A stretch of 64,000 nt of DNA from Kovacikia minuta CCNUW1 (GCF_020091585.1 NZ_CP083582.1:1116001-1180000), one strand, 5' to 3'; positions 47,731 to 57,276 are shown, counted from the first letter of the stretch. A program made the numbers and translations. The notes: generated by a model not told the origin, from the letters alone.

Positions 47731-48609
47731 TTAACTCAATGAAGCAGCAGTGACTACATTGATTTGATCGGTAGTCCGAGTCTTCAAGCTAAAATTCAAA
47801 ATCGATTTCCCTGCCAGGGAGGTTACGGATCGGTTTGCAGTACTGTGGGTTGTAGCAGCGAAACCATCTGTTGAATCCCTCGAGTGGGTGCGGCGAGTGA
47901 CGGTCATGGGGCTAACTCCAATCTGCTCAGCCACTTCCTTGCGGGAGAGGTCATTCAGAAACACAAACTCGATCGCCTGCCGGGTCTTGTCTTCCAATTG
48001 GTTGAGTGCTCGCTGAAGTTGCTGCCGATCTTCTTCCAGATTTTGTAGCGCCTGGTAGTGGGCATCGGGCAGCGTATCACCCAACGTCATTGGCGAATCA
48101 ATTTGTTGGCAAACGGTGGCATCCAGACTCAGCGGCAGGCGATTTTTGGTTGCCAGTTTGCTTTCCCGCCATTCATTTACCGATACACCCAGTTTTTCTG
48201 CGATTTCATCATCGGTGGGTTGGCGACCAAACGCTTCAGTCAGCGACTCCCGAACTTTTTGCCCTTCTTTGTTGAGTTGTTGCCAACGGCGGGGAATTTT
48301 AACAGTACCACTGCGATCGCGGAGAAAATGCAGCATCTCACCGCGGATGTAGGGCACGGCGAAGGAACTAAAAGCACACCCTTGATTGGGGTTGAAGCGT
48401 TCAATCGCGCGAATCAGTCCCAGGTAGCCAATTTGTTCCAGATCTTCATAAGGCTCGGCGCACTGATGGCTGACCCGGTGAGCAATCTTTCTAACTAAAC
48501 CAGCATTTAACTGAACCAGTTGGTTGCGAACCTTAACGGAGGGATTCTGTTGGTAGGAAACGAGAAGTTCCATTCCACGAGAGCGAAGCGAGGGTTGAGT
48601 AGCCATCAT
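47731..48609 (-). CDS. sigF: SigF-type sigma factor with altered C-terminus
   Basis: Group 3 sigma factor (SigF/B/G type). Region 2 has YEDLEQIGYLGLIRAIERF and FSSFAVPYIRGEMLHFLRD; region 3 KIPRRWQQLNKEG; region 4 ends RKEVAEQIGVSPMTVTRR. After this the frame changes: the expected helix RGIQQMVSLLQP is in another frame and would stop at 47823, if one base at about 47883 is removed. As written the protein carries about 50 unrelated residues up to 47731. SigF in cyanobacteria controls pilus and motility genes. The ATG at 48609 is favoured over a GTG at 48621. A perfect terminator follows. Confidence 0.9.
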   Translation of the reverse strand: MMATQPSLRSRGMELLVSYQQNPSVKVRNQLVQLNAGLVRKIAHRVSHQCAEPYEDLEQIGYLGLIRAIERFNPNQGCAFSSFAVPYIRGEMLHFLRDRSGTVKIPRRWQQLNKEGQKVRESLTEAFGRQPTDDEIAEKLGVSVNEWRESKLATKNRLPLSLDATVCQQIDSPMTLGDTLPDAHYQALQNLEEDRQQLQRALNQLEDKTRQAIEFVFLNDLSRKEVAEQIGVSPMTVTRRTHSRDSTDGFAATTHSTANRSVTSLAGKSILNFSLKTRTTDQINVVTAASLS

Positions 48610-48621
48610 CTTGCGGGTCAC

Positions 48622-48979
48622 CTTTCACATCAGAGATGAGCCTATTCTCTACAGAGATGATGGGCAAAACCATCGTCGATCCACGGTACTGATCAGGGGT
48701 GTCCTTCTGAGTACTCGGCATAAACACGGAAGATTTTTAGTGAATCGACTGATTTTGTTCAACTTTTCTTAAGCAGATAAACCTCCGAATCCCCGGAAGC
48801 CCCTAGAACGCCGGTACAGAAACCGGGTTTCTGCTGTGAGATGCTCAATTTTCGCTGAATATCCTCACCAGAAACCCGGTTTCTCGAAATACTGTACCGA
48901 TGCTCTAGCCGATTCCTGCATTCCGCGTGAAAATGGGGGAAATACTCTTTGAAGTTTCACCTAAACGAGAGGAAGTCCC
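48622..48979. other. Gap with long inverted repeat
   Basis: Between divergent sigF and the Bax-inhibitor-like gene. CGGTACAG (48811-48818) and CTGTACCG (48892-48899) enclose two copies of AGAAACC.GGTTTCT-type palindromes (AGAAACCGGGTTTCT at 48818-48832, AGAAACCCGGTTTCT near 48869). No gene seen. Confidence 0.6.
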
Positions 48980-49708
48980 GTGAGTAATACCAGTAACTTC
49001 CGTCAAGCGATTTCCGATGCGAGAAATCAAGCTTTGATTGGTCCTAATGTCATTGCCAATGCCCTTCCCTGGTTGGGAGGGGGGCTGATTTTAACGGCGA
49101 TCGGTACCTATGGTGGGTTGCAAGTCCTGGCGAATAACCCAGGCATCTTCATGCCAACGTTCTGGGTTGCTCTGATTGCCAGTTTTATTCTTTTCTTCGT
49201 CGCCAACTCCGTTGCCCAGAGTGGAAAGAACAGCGTTGCCCTCCCTCTACTCGCAACTTACAGCTTGCTAACGGGGTACACCCTGACAGGAATTGTTGCC
49301 GTTGCCCTGGGAACGGAAGGCGTTGGTTTCCAGGGAATTGGAATTGCTGCTCTGGGTTGTGGTGTTGCCTTTATTGCTGGTAGACAGATTGGCTCAAATT
49401 TGAGCGATCGCGACGGCATGGCCCTTGCCCAAACGGTTCGGCTCGGCATCATCGCCCTGGTTGTGGTGATGGTGGCTCAACTCCTGTTTGCCCTGTTTGG
49501 GGTTGGCACTCCCTCATTCCTGGAAATTGCCATCTCAGGCATTGGCGTTCTGCTATTTTGTGGAGCTGCGGTTGTAGACTTTTATATCCTGCCCCGCACC
49601 TACAAGGATGATCAGTACTTGCCCGCGGCGTTGTCCATGTACCTGACCTACATCAACCTGTTTATCTTTATTCTGCGGTTGATGATTGCCATTTTTGGTC
49701 GGGATTAA
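48980..49708 (+). CDS. Bax inhibitor-1 / YccA-like membrane protein
   Basis: A 242-residue protein with seven hydrophobic segments and the family end VVDFYILPRTYKDDQYLPAAL then LYINLFIFILRLM-type helix. Relatives are membrane proteins linked to stress and FtsH control; the role here is not known. GTG start at 48980 with AGAGGAAG upstream. Soluble N-terminus of about 28 residues. Confidence 0.85.
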   Translation: MSNTSNFRQAISDARNQALIGPNVIANALPWLGGGLILTAIGTYGGLQVLANNPGIFMPTFWVALIASFILFFVANSVAQSGKNSVALPLLATYSLLTGYTLTGIVAVALGTEGVGFQGIGIAALGCGVAFIAGRQIGSNLSDRDGMALAQTVRLGIIALVVVMVAQLLFALFGVGTPSFLEIAISGIGVLLFCGAAVVDFYILPRTYKDDQYLPAALSMYLTYINLFIFILRLMIAIFGRD

Positions 49709-49742
49709 TTTCCGTCTAAAAATTTATCCGCTGCTTCAATCC

Positions 49743-49774
49743 TGTAGAGACGTTCCCCCCGGAACGTCTCTACA
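49743..49774. repeat. Perfect palindrome, possible terminator
   Basis: TGTAGAGACGTTCC and GGAACGTCTCTACA (14 bp) around CCCC. It lies 35 bases after the Bax-inhibitor-like gene and 40 bases before prfB. No T tail, so more likely a dispersed cyanobacterial palindrome that may also stop transcription. Confidence 0.65.
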
Positions 49775-49813
49775 ATATTATTATTGGTATGAAATTTCGT
49801 TTGCTGGATAACG

Positions 49814-50927
49814 ATGGAAACCTTAGAGATTAAACGCGAAGTCGAATTGCTGTCTGACCGCCTGGGTAAAACCCAGGACTATCTTTGACGTACCTGCCCT
49901 GACTGCCAGGATTCAAGACTTAGAGCAAATTGCTGCCCAACCTGATTTTTGGAACGACCAGAATAGCGCCCAGCAGACGCTTCAGGAATTGAATGACCTG
50001 AAATCCCATCTGCAACAGTTTGAGCAGTGGAAAACAAGTCTGGAGGATGCCAGAGCTGTGCTGGAACTGTTGGAATTGGAAGCGGACGAATCCCTGCTTG
50101 AGGAAGCCAATTCTAACGTTACCCAACTCAGTCGTGAACTCGACCAATGGGAGCTTCAGCAGTTGCTATCTGGTCCCTATGATTCAAAAGGGGCAGTATT
50201 GACGATTAATGCTGGCGCGGGTGGTACGGATGCTCAGGATTGGGCAGAGATGCTGCTCAGAATGTATACCCGCTGGGCGGAGGATCATCGCTATAAGGTT
50301 CACATGGCTGAATTATCCGAAGGGGATGAAGCGGGGATTAAGTCGGCAACTTTGGAAATTGATGGGCGTTATGCCTACGGTTACTTGAAAGCAGAAAAGG
50401 GGACTCACCGTCTGGTCAGAATTTCGCCATTTAATGCCAATGGGAAACGGCAGACCAGTTTTGCCGGGGTGGAAGTGATGCCGTTGATTGACAATACAGT
50501 GCAACTTGAAATCCCAGACAAGGATTTGGAGATTACTACGTCTCGCGCTGGTGGAAAAGGAGGACAGAACGTCAACAAAGTAGAAACGGCAGTACGGATT
50601 CTGCACATCCCAACGGGTCTCTTTGTTCGCTGTACCGAGGAGCGATCGCAGTTGCAAAACAAAGAAAAAGCCCTGGCAATCCTGAAAGCCAAACTGCTAA
50701 TTATTGCACAGGAACAAAAAGCGAAGGAAATTGCGGATATTCGAGGCGATATGGTAGAGGCTTCCTGGGGCAACCAGATTCGCAACTATGTGTTTCACCC
50801 CTATCAAATGGTGAAGGATTTACGGACAGGAACAGAAACAACTGCGATTACCGATATTATGAATGGCGATCTAGACTCCTTCATTCAGGCTTACCTGCGC
50901 CAGGAAGCGCAATTGGTTGATGTTTAG
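49814..50927 (+). CDS. prfB: Peptide chain release factor 2 with programmed +1 frameshift
   Basis: RF2 reads UAA and UGA. The ATG at 49814 starts a 24-codon frame ([20 protein letters not shown] then QDYL) that stops at TGA 49886-49888 in the classic context TAT CTT TGA C. A +1 shift at CTT gives [14 protein letters not shown] and continues to 50927. AGGA lies a few bases before the slippery codon and could act as the internal SD. The mature domain has [14 protein letters not shown] (GGQ catalytic loop). This is autoregulation known for prfB in many bacteria, not a defect. Confidence 0.96.
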
Positions 50928-50947
50928 CAGGTCAAATAGCGATGGGG

Positions 50948-51205
50948 ATGCCCTGTACCGTTAATAGCATCTTGAAACTCAAACTGAATGAGGGGTACCC
51001 CGAAACCTTAAATTTGGGTCTGAGCTACCAAGCCCGCAAGCAAGGGTACAGGATCATCCCGATCGATGTTCCCGTACAGCTTGTAGATGAAACCTGGACT
51101 GCTTATGCCGAAGTCATTATCCACAAATTAACTTGGGAAGCCCAAACGACCCTGATGGAATTTAAGCTTTCGAAAATTTATGAGTTTCCTCTGAAGCTGA
51201 AATAA
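50948..51205 (+). CDS. DUF2584 family protein
   Basis: About 85 residues with the cyanobacterial DUF2584 pattern: MPCTVNSILKLKLNEGYP, RIIPIDVPVQLVDE and AYAEVIIHKLTWE. Function unknown. Start at 50948 (PCTVNS) fits the family better than 50942. It lies 20 bases after prfB and is probably in the same transcript. Confidence 0.8.
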   Translation: MPCTVNSILKLKLNEGYPETLNLGLSYQARKQGYRIIPIDVPVQLVDETWTAYAEVIIHKLTWEAQTTLMEFKLSKIYEFPLKLK

Positions 51206-51292
51206 GCTCAGAGACGCATTATCTAGAGTTAAAGTACATCTGTTCATTGTTAAGCTAACTTAAGATTAGATCACCGATGACAGGTCTGTGCG

Positions 51293-51511
51293 ATGGAAAT
51301 GCAAGATTCAGCTTCTGAAACGGTTGCAGGTTCTGAGGCAACTCAAACGGTTGCAGGTTCTGATGCGACCCCAACCGAACCCCAACCCAGCTACGTCAAG
51401 CTCGCAATGAGGAACATGGTACGCAAGCGGGGCACCTCGCTCAAGCACTTTGTTCTGACCACCCTTGGGTTACTGGGGATTCTGATTGGTCTTTCCTATT
51501 TAACGCGGTGA
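51293..51511 (+). CDS. DUF3285 family small membrane protein
   Basis: 72 residues: an acidic, Thr/Ala-rich N-terminus with a short repeat (ETVAGSEATQTVAGSDAT), then PSYVKLAMRNMVRKRGTSL and one membrane helix (FVLTTLGLLGILIGLSYLTR). The second half is the conserved cyanobacterial DUF3285 signature. ybeY follows about 115 bases downstream; this order is consistent with a shared transcript. Confidence 0.8.
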   Translation: MEMQDSASETVAGSEATQTVAGSDATPTEPQPSYVKLAMRNMVRKRGTSLKHFVLTTLGLLGILIGLSYLTR

Positions 51512-51626
51512 AAGGATAAGGAACAGCGGTGAAAGGCTAACTCCCATCTTGCAGCAGTGGCAGAAACCGGGGTTCTCAAGGCTGGTTGAGAAGGGTGCAA
51601 GATTTAAGCTAAAGGATAAAAAAGCT

Positions 51627-52163
51627 GTGCAGGTTGAAGTGTGCGTGCAGGATTGGGAGGATGGGTTTGCTGAGGAGTCCGGTGGGCAATCTCATTCCCC
51701 CGTTCGCTCGCGTCCTGCGGTTGCAACAGAAACCTGGGAGGGATGGTTCCAGAAATGGCTGAATTTGCTACAACCAAATTTGTCTCCCATCCAGGCCTAT
51801 GAGTTGAGCTTGCGGTTGACGGGCGATCGGGAAATTCAGTCCCTTAACCACCAGTATCGGCAGCAGGACAAACCAACGGATGTGCTTGCGTTTGCTGCTC
51901 TGGAAACGAGCGCACCGGCTCCACTAGAAATTTTGCAGTCCCAGCCGTTATACCTGGGAGACATTGTGATTTCGATCGAGACGGCCCAGCGGCAAGCCGA
52001 AGCGCAGGGACATCCCTTAGAGACAGAACTTGCCTGGTTGGCGGCGCACGGGTTGCTGCACCTGTTGGGCTGGGATCATCCTGATGAAGCCAGCCTGGTT
52101 CAAATGTTAAATCAACAGCAAGTCTTACTTTGTACGGTTGGTCTTACCATCCAGACCAGTTAA
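51627..52163 (+). CDS. ybeY: rRNA maturation endonuclease YbeY
   Basis: A metal-dependent RNase for 16S rRNA 3'-end processing. Motifs: QVEVCVQDWEDGF start region, RLTGDREIQSLNHQYRQQDK, PTDVLAFA and the zinc-binding HGLLHLLGWDH. The GTG at 51627 with AGGA ten bases upstream fits the family start; a longer frame goes back to a TTG at 51549. The loop EESGGQSHSPVRSRPAVATE is not conserved. dgkA follows 170 bases downstream. Confidence 0.9.
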   Translation: MQVEVCVQDWEDGFAEESGGQSHSPVRSRPAVATETWEGWFQKWLNLLQPNLSPIQAYELSLRLTGDREIQSLNHQYRQQDKPTDVLAFAALETSAPAPLEILQSQPLYLGDIVISIETAQRQAEAQGHPLETELAWLAAHGLLHLLGWDHPDEASLVQMLNQQQVLLCTVGLTIQTS

Positions 52164-52334
52164 AATCTTGCTGTCTGTAATGCAGGTTATATTATCTGTT
52201 TAGCTTCAAGGACATAATGAGTCGTCTTCTCTGGAATTTAGCCCAACGCTGATGAAATTGTTGGAATCAGCAATTACAGTACATTTATTGCCTAGCCTCC
52301 AACGTTGGTTTCTGTCCCCTTAGTCCTCCGGTTT

Positions 52335-52793
52335 ATGCCTTCTGAACTCTCAACTGAAACCTCTGAACATGCCAATGGCAAAGTGTTGCACCTCACGAAG
52401 TTGAACCGGGATTTGTCGTGGCAGGTGGCTCCTACTTTGCTAATCAGCTTTAAGTACGCCTGGACAGGGATTGCCTATACATTTCAAACCCAGCGTAATT
52501 TTCGGATTCATGTCTTCGTCGGTACTTTGGCGATCGGTCTGGGTATTTTTTTGCAGCTGAATGCGGTTGAGATGGCAGTGGTAGGGCTAACCGTGGGAGC
52601 TGTACTGACGATGGAACTTCTAAATACAGCGATCGAGTCAGTCGTTGATTTAACGGTCAAGCAAAATTACCACGACCTTGCCAAGATTGCCAAGGATTGT
52701 TCAGCAGCAGCGGTTCTCATTTCTGCTCTGGCGGCGATTGGCGTTGCCGGTTCGTTGATGTTGCCGAAGTTGTGGGTCTTAGTTTTGCGATGA
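52335..52793 (+). CDS. dgkA: Diacylglycerol/undecaprenol kinase DgkA
   Basis: About 152 residues: a soluble N-terminus of about 45 residues, then a small membrane kinase: SFKYAWTGIAYTFQTQRNFRIH, ELLNTAIESVVDL and KDCSAAAVLISALAAI. The conserved ENTAIE-type motif reads LNTAIE. It should phosphorylate undecaprenol or diacylglycerol with ATP. The ATG at 52335 is chosen; the frame extends to a TTG at 52305. Its stop overlaps the pabA start by four bases (ATGA). Confidence 0.92.
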   Translation: MPSELSTETSEHANGKVLHLTKLNRDLSWQVAPTLLISFKYAWTGIAYTFQTQRNFRIHVFVGTLAIGLGIFLQLNAVEMAVVGLTVGAVLTMELLNTAIESVVDLTVKQNYHDLAKIAKDCSAAAVLISALAAIGVAGSLMLPKLWVLVLR

Positions 52794-53386
52794 TTCTTGT
52801 TATTGATAACTACGACAGTTTTACTTATAACCTGGTTCAATATTTGGGAGAACTGGGAGCTGAATTTGCGATCGCAGGAGAAATTCAGGTGCATCGGAAT
52901 GACCAGATCACCCTGGAACAGGTCCGGCAACTTCAACCCGATGCAATTGTCATTTCTCCCGGTCCAGGACGCCCTGAGGATGCTGGGATTTCGCTGGAAT
53001 TGATTCAGCAGATGGGACCAGAGATGCCGATTTTGGGCGTTTGCCTGGGGCATCAAAGTATTGGGCAGGTGTTTGGTGGCAAAATTGTTTCTGCTCCAGT
53101 TCTGATGCATGGCAAAACGTCTCAGGTTAGCCATACGGAAATTGGAGTTTTTCAGGGATTGGAAAATCCATTGACCGCAACCCGGTATCATAGTCTGGTG
53201 ATTGATCCGCAGGGTTTTCCTGAGGTGCTGGAAATTACTGCCTGGGTTGATGACGGCACAATTATGGGGGTGCGTCATCGGCACTACCCCCACATTCAAG
53301 GGGTGCAGTTTCACCCAGAAAGTGTTTTAACCGCATCGGGCAAACAACTGTTGAGGAACTTTTTAGCATCAATCAGCAACAGATAG
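52790..53386 (+). CDS. pabA: Glutamine amidotransferase, anthranilate/aminodeoxychorismate synthase component II
   Basis: A 198-residue class I glutamine amidotransferase supplying ammonia for p-aminobenzoate (folate) or anthranilate (Trp). Motifs: ILVIDNYDSFTYNLVQYL, VISPGPGRPEDAG, the Cys nucleophile in LGVCLGHQSIGQ, and GVQFHPESVL with His-Glu of the triad. PabA and TrpG cannot be separated from sequence alone. Overlaps dgkA by ATGA, so translation is coupled. Confidence 0.92.
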   Translation: MILVIDNYDSFTYNLVQYLGELGAEFAIAGEIQVHRNDQITLEQVRQLQPDAIVISPGPGRPEDAGISLELIQQMGPEMPILGVCLGHQSIGQVFGGKIVSAPVLMHGKTSQVSHTEIGVFQGLENPLTATRYHSLVIDPQGFPEVLEITAWVDDGTIMGVRHRHYPHIQGVQFHPESVLTASGKQLLRNFLASISNR

Positions 53387-53470
53387 GGAGTAGGGAGTGG
53401 GGAGTGGGGTTGAAGAAAGGCGAAAGTAATTGTTTTATCCTTGATCCTTCATCCTTTATCCTTTTCCCTG
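53387..53470. repeat. GGGAGTG and ATCCTTT heptamer repeats
   Basis: GGGAGTAGGGAGTGGGGAGT at 53387 and ATCCTTG/ATCCTTC/ATCCTTT units at 53439-53465, between pabA and the MBL-fold gene. Confidence 0.85.
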
Positions 53471-53489
53471 TACCCTAGAGTGGTTTGGT

Positions 53490-54275
53490 GTGAGGGAAAT
53501 TATGAGACGGCGGCGATTGATGCGCTATGCAAGCGCGAGTTTATTGTCAGCGGTAGGGATGGGAATCGCCTCTCGGTTAGAACCATCCCAGGCTCAGACG
53601 GCAGGGGTTTCGATTCGATGGTTTGGACATACCAGTTTCCTGTTTACAGGAAGTGGTGTGCGCATATTGGTAAATCCGTTTCGATCGGTCGGCTGCACTG
53701 CTGGCTATCGTCCGCCTAAGGTTGCAACGGACCTGGTTATGATTAGCAGCCAACTCCTGGATGAAGGTGCGGTAGAAATTGTGCCGGGAAATCCTCGCTT
53801 ACTTTACGAACCAGGGGTTTATCAGGTTGGCAAACTGCGGATCGAAGGGATTCGGACTGATCACGATCGCCTGGGTGGACGTAGGTTTGGAATCAACGTG
53901 GCTTGGAAATGGAATCAGGGAGGCATCAATCTCCTGCACCTGGGTGGTGCGGCGGCACCAATCTCCGTAGAGCAAAAAATTCTCATGGGTCGCCCAGATG
54001 TGCTATTGGTTCCCGTGGGGAATGGACCCAAGGCTTATACCCCTGAGGAAGCAAAACAGGCAATTGAAACCCTGAATCCGAAACTTGTGATTCCCACCCA
54101 TTTCCGTACCAAAGCAGCCGCTAAAGAAGGATGTGATCTGGTTTCCGTCGATCAATTTCTGTCCTTGATGAGTGGGACTCCTATCCGTCGAGGAGGGGAT
54201 GTGCTGAATCTTAGCAGAGGGGATCTGCCCGCAAAGGGAATGGCGATTCAGGTTATGAGCTATCGGTTTTCTTAG
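53490..54275 (+). CDS. MBL-fold hydrolase-like protein with degenerate metal site
   Basis: A 261-residue protein. The N-terminus RRRRLMRYASASLLSAVGMG looks like a Tat- or Sec-type signal, so export is likely. The first MBL strand is seen (IRWFGHTSFLF), and NLLHLGGAAA and VLLVPVGNG later. The HxHxDH motif is absent: the corresponding stretch reads MISSQLLDEGAV. So it is probably not a normal two-metal hydrolase. IPTHFRTK near the end keeps a His. An in-frame ATG at 53502 is a second start option. Confidence 0.75.
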   Translation: MREIMRRRRLMRYASASLLSAVGMGIASRLEPSQAQTAGVSIRWFGHTSFLFTGSGVRILVNPFRSVGCTAGYRPPKVATDLVMISSQLLDEGAVEIVPGNPRLLYEPGVYQVGKLRIEGIRTDHDRLGGRRFGINVAWKWNQGGINLLHLGGAAAPISVEQKILMGRPDVLLVPVGNGPKAYTPEEAKQAIETLNPKLVIPTHFRTKAAAKEGCDLVSVDQFLSLMSGTPIRRGGDVLNLSRGDLPAKGMAIQVMSYRFS

Positions 54276-54464
54276 GACGCGGGAGATGGGGGATGCGGGA
54301 TCGGTCTCAGGTATCGGGTTCAGGTGCCAGTATTCAGCAGCTAACCCGTGATGTCTAACAACCCATGACTCCTGACCGATACGAAGCTCAAAATTCAAAC
54401 CGCTCAAAGTCTCGTTCGCCCGTTAAGATTGCTGTATCCAGGTTAGCAAGGGCAAGGTAGGGGG
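54276..54464. other. Gap between MBL and ATP-grasp genes
   Basis: No gene supported. Heptamer-like GGGATGCGGGA, CAGGTATCGGGTTCAGGT units up to 54340. Confidence 0.4.
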
Positions 54465-56069
54465 ATGATCGGACAAGAGGATATTTCTCCCTTTCAGATG
54501 GCAGAGCAGTTTCGACGCCTTCAGGCGAAGTTGCGCGATCGCTGGCAGACCGTTGAACTGTTTGATAGCAGTGACGCGGATATTGTGGTTGTTCCTTCGC
54601 TCAGCCTCGATCAACGGGAACTATTAAAAATAGAGGGATTTCACCACTACGAAGAACGGCTGTTGTTCTCTCTAATTCGGTTACGTAATCCCCGCACTCG
54701 CCTGGTCTATATCACTTCCCAACCGTTGCATCCCAGCGTCATTGACTACTATTTGCAACTGTTGCCGGGTATTCCCTTCTCCCATGCCCGCGACCGTCTG
54801 CTGCTGCTGTCAACCTACGATTCTTCGCTCAGCCCCCTGAGCCAGAAGGTGTTAGACCGTCCCCGCTTAATTGAGCGGATTCGACAGGCGGTTGCCCACG
54901 ATCGCTCCTACATGATTTGCTATAACTCAACTCCGGCAGAACGGGAATTATCAGTGCAATTGGATATTCCCCTCTATGCCTTAGATCCGGAACTGTTGCA
55001 GTGGGGCACCAAGAGTGGTAGCCGTCAGATCTTTGCTGAAGCAAGTGTTCCCTGCCCAGACGGAAGCAATGATATCTGGACTGTGGATGATCTGGCGATC
55101 GCTGCCGCCGAGCTTTGGGAACGGCAGTCAACCCTGAAGCGGATTGTCGTCAAACTAAACGAAGGGTTTTCTGGCGAAGGGAATGCCCTGCTGGATCTGC
55201 GTCCGATCCAGAAATTTGCGCCGGATGCTGCCTCTCACCGGGAACGGGTTCAAGGGCTGAAAGATCAATTTGAGCATCTGAACTTTGAATCGAAGAGTGA
55301 AACCTGGGAGCGCTTTGGCAGCCGTGTGCCAGAGTTGGGGGCGATCGTGGAAGCCTTTGTGGAGGGTCAGGAGAAGCGATCTCCCAGCGTGCAGGGGCGT
55401 ATTACCCCCATGGGAGATGTCGAAATTCTCTCGACCCACGATCAGATTTTGGGTGGTCCCAGTGGGCAAATTTACCTGGGATGTCGTTTTCCAGCAGATG
55501 AGGCCTACCGTCTGCGCCTACAGGAATGGGGGCTACGAATCGGCAAAAACCTGGCGGAAAAAGGCGCAATGGAACGATTCGGAGTGGACTTCATTGCGGT
55601 TCACCAACCAGGCCAACCTGAAAAACCAGAATGGGATTTGCAGGCGATCGAAATCAACCTGCGGAAGGGCGGTACTACCCATCCGTTTATGACGCTGAAG
55701 TTTTTGACCAATGGACGCTATGACCTTTCCAGTGGGTTGTTTTACAGTCAGCAGGGACGGGCAAAGTACTATATTGCGACGGATAACCTGCAAAAAGATC
55801 GTTACCGGGGGCTACTGCCCAACGACCTGATGGACATTATTGCCCTGCATCAGCTTCATTTCGACACCAGCACCGAAACGGGTACGGTCTTTCATCTCAT
55901 GGGTTGTCTGTCGGAGTTCGGCAAATTGGGATTAACCAGCATCGGCAACTCTCCTCAACAGGCAGAGGAAATGTACCAGCGGTTAACGAGAGCACTGGAT
56001 GAAGAAACTCGCCCTGTACCTGAGGAAATTCGGTCAAGTCAGGTCTTTAGTATGCCGATGGGGTGGTAA
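54465..56069 (+). CDS. PGM1-type peptide ligase-related ATP-grasp protein
   Basis: A 534-residue cytoplasmic protein of the ATP-grasp group related to PGM1 peptide ligase: N-terminal VVVPSLSLDQRELLKIEG and HYEERLLFSLIRLRNP, central VVKLNEGFSGEGNALLDL (ATP-binding), and QAIEINLRKGGTTHPF (metal-binding and Gly-rich loop). Such enzymes join a carboxylate to an amine. The substrate here is unknown. A well-conserved protein in many cyanobacteria, often annotated as carboxylate-amine ligase. GGGGG lies just before the ATG. Confidence 0.85.
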   Translation: MIGQEDISPFQMAEQFRRLQAKLRDRWQTVELFDSSDADIVVVPSLSLDQRELLKIEGFHHYEERLLFSLIRLRNPRTRLVYITSQPLHPSVIDYYLQLLPGIPFSHARDRLLLLSTYDSSLSPLSQKVLDRPRLIERIRQAVAHDRSYMICYNSTPAERELSVQLDIPLYALDPELLQWGTKSGSRQIFAEASVPCPDGSNDIWTVDDLAIAAAELWERQSTLKRIVVKLNEGFSGEGNALLDLRPIQKFAPDAASHRERVQGLKDQFEHLNFESKSETWERFGSRVPELGAIVEAFVEGQEKRSPSVQGRITPMGDVEILSTHDQILGGPSGQIYLGCRFPADEAYRLRLQEWGLRIGKNLAEKGAMERFGVDFIAVHQPGQPEKPEWDLQAIEINLRKGGTTHPFMTLKFLTNGRYDLSSGLFYSQQGRAKYYIATDNLQKDRYRGLLPNDLMDIIALHQLHFDTSTETGTVFHLMGCLSEFGKLGLTSIGNSPQQAEEMYQRLTRALDEETRPVPEEIRSSQVFSMPMGW

Positions 56070-56196
56070 GCAGGTGGTAGGTGTCAGGTGTCAGGTGTCA
56101 GGGAATAAATTCCAGTAGCAGAAGGTTTCATTGCTCTAGATGCGATGAATTACGGGGGGTGGCGCACCATTCTGGATTCTGGCTCCTGGATTCTAT

Positions 56197-57276
56197 TTAT
56201 TCATCAGCGTTTTTAGAGTGACTGCGTTCCAATCCTAATTGAACGAGTTGATCAACCAGTTCGGGGAAGGAAATGCCGCTGGCAGCCCAGAGTTGGGGGT
56301 ACATGCTGGTGGCTGTAAATCCTGGCATCGTGTTGATTTCATTAATAAATACCTCGCCCGTCGCCTCGACATAGAAGAAATCGACCCGTGCCAGCCCGGC
56401 GGCATCAACGGTCGAAAATGCCTGGATTGCCATTTCCCGAATTTGCTGGCTAATGGCTTCTGGGATGGGGGCGGGGATCAGCAGATCAGCTTTACCCTCG
56501 GTATATTTGGTTTCATAGTCGTAAAAATCGCTCTGGTAGGTAATTTCGCCCACTACAGAGGCTTTTGGATGGTCATTTCCCAGGACGGAACATTCCACCT
56601 CTCTGGCAACCACGCCAGCTTCCACAATCAGGCGACGATCGTAGCTGGCGGCATTGTCTAAAGCCGTTTCTAGCTGAGCCCGATTGCGTACCTTGGCAAT
56701 GCCAACGGAGGAACCCAGGTTCGCAGGCTTGACAAAACAGGGATAACCCAGTGCTGCTTCAATCTCATCACACAGTTTGGGATAGATACAGGGATTCGAC
56801 CAAACCTGGGAGCGGTTGATCGCTTGATATTTCACCTGGGGCAGCCCTGCCTGGGCAAATGCTGTTTTCATCGCAATCTTATCCATCCCGATCGCCGATC
56901 CCAACACCCCAGATCCGACAAAAGGAATTTGCATCAATGACAGCAATCCCTGAATGGTTCCATCTTCCCCATTAGGACCATGCAAAATCGGGAACCAGAT
57001 ATCGACTGCTGCTGCCCCAGAAGGAAATTGCCAGCGGGATACCCCCTGGGAGGAAGGTTGATCAATAAGCAGTGCCTGACCGGATTGCAAAACCTGATGA
57101 GCGATTGCTTCGCCCTGCCAGTGACCATCTTTCTGAATATAGAACGGCAAGAGTTCGTACTTAGTTTGATTCGCCCCTTCTGAGAATGCCTGGGCGATCG
57201 CCCGCGCCGACGAAATCGAAACCTCGTGTTCTCCAGAACATCCTCCAAACAACAGCCCCACCCTTTGCTTTGTCAT
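56197..57276 (-). CDS. ddl: D-alanine--D-alanine ligase
   Basis: Makes D-Ala-D-Ala for peptidoglycan. 359 residues, normal length. Motifs: [52 protein letters not shown] and [13 protein letters not shown]. Minus strand, convergent with the ATP-grasp gene. The last residues [10 protein letters not shown] are variable in the family. Confidence 0.97.
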   Translation of the reverse strand: MTKQRVGLLFGGCSGEHEVSISSARAIAQAFSEGANQTKYELLPFYIQKDGHWQGEAIAHQVLQSGQALLIDQPSSQGVSRWQFPSGAAAVDIWFPILHGPNGEDGTIQGLLSLMQIPFVGSGVLGSAIGMDKIAMKTAFAQAGLPQVKYQAINRSQVWSNPCIYPKLCDEIEAALGYPCFVKPANLGSSVGIAKVRNRAQLETALDNAASYDRRLIVEAGVVAREVECSVLGNDHPKASVVGEITYQSDFYDYETKYTEGKADLLIPAPIPEAISQQIREMAIQAFSTVDAAGLARVDFFYVEATGEVFINEINTMPGFTATSMYPQLWAASGISFPELVDQLVQLGLERSHSKNADE

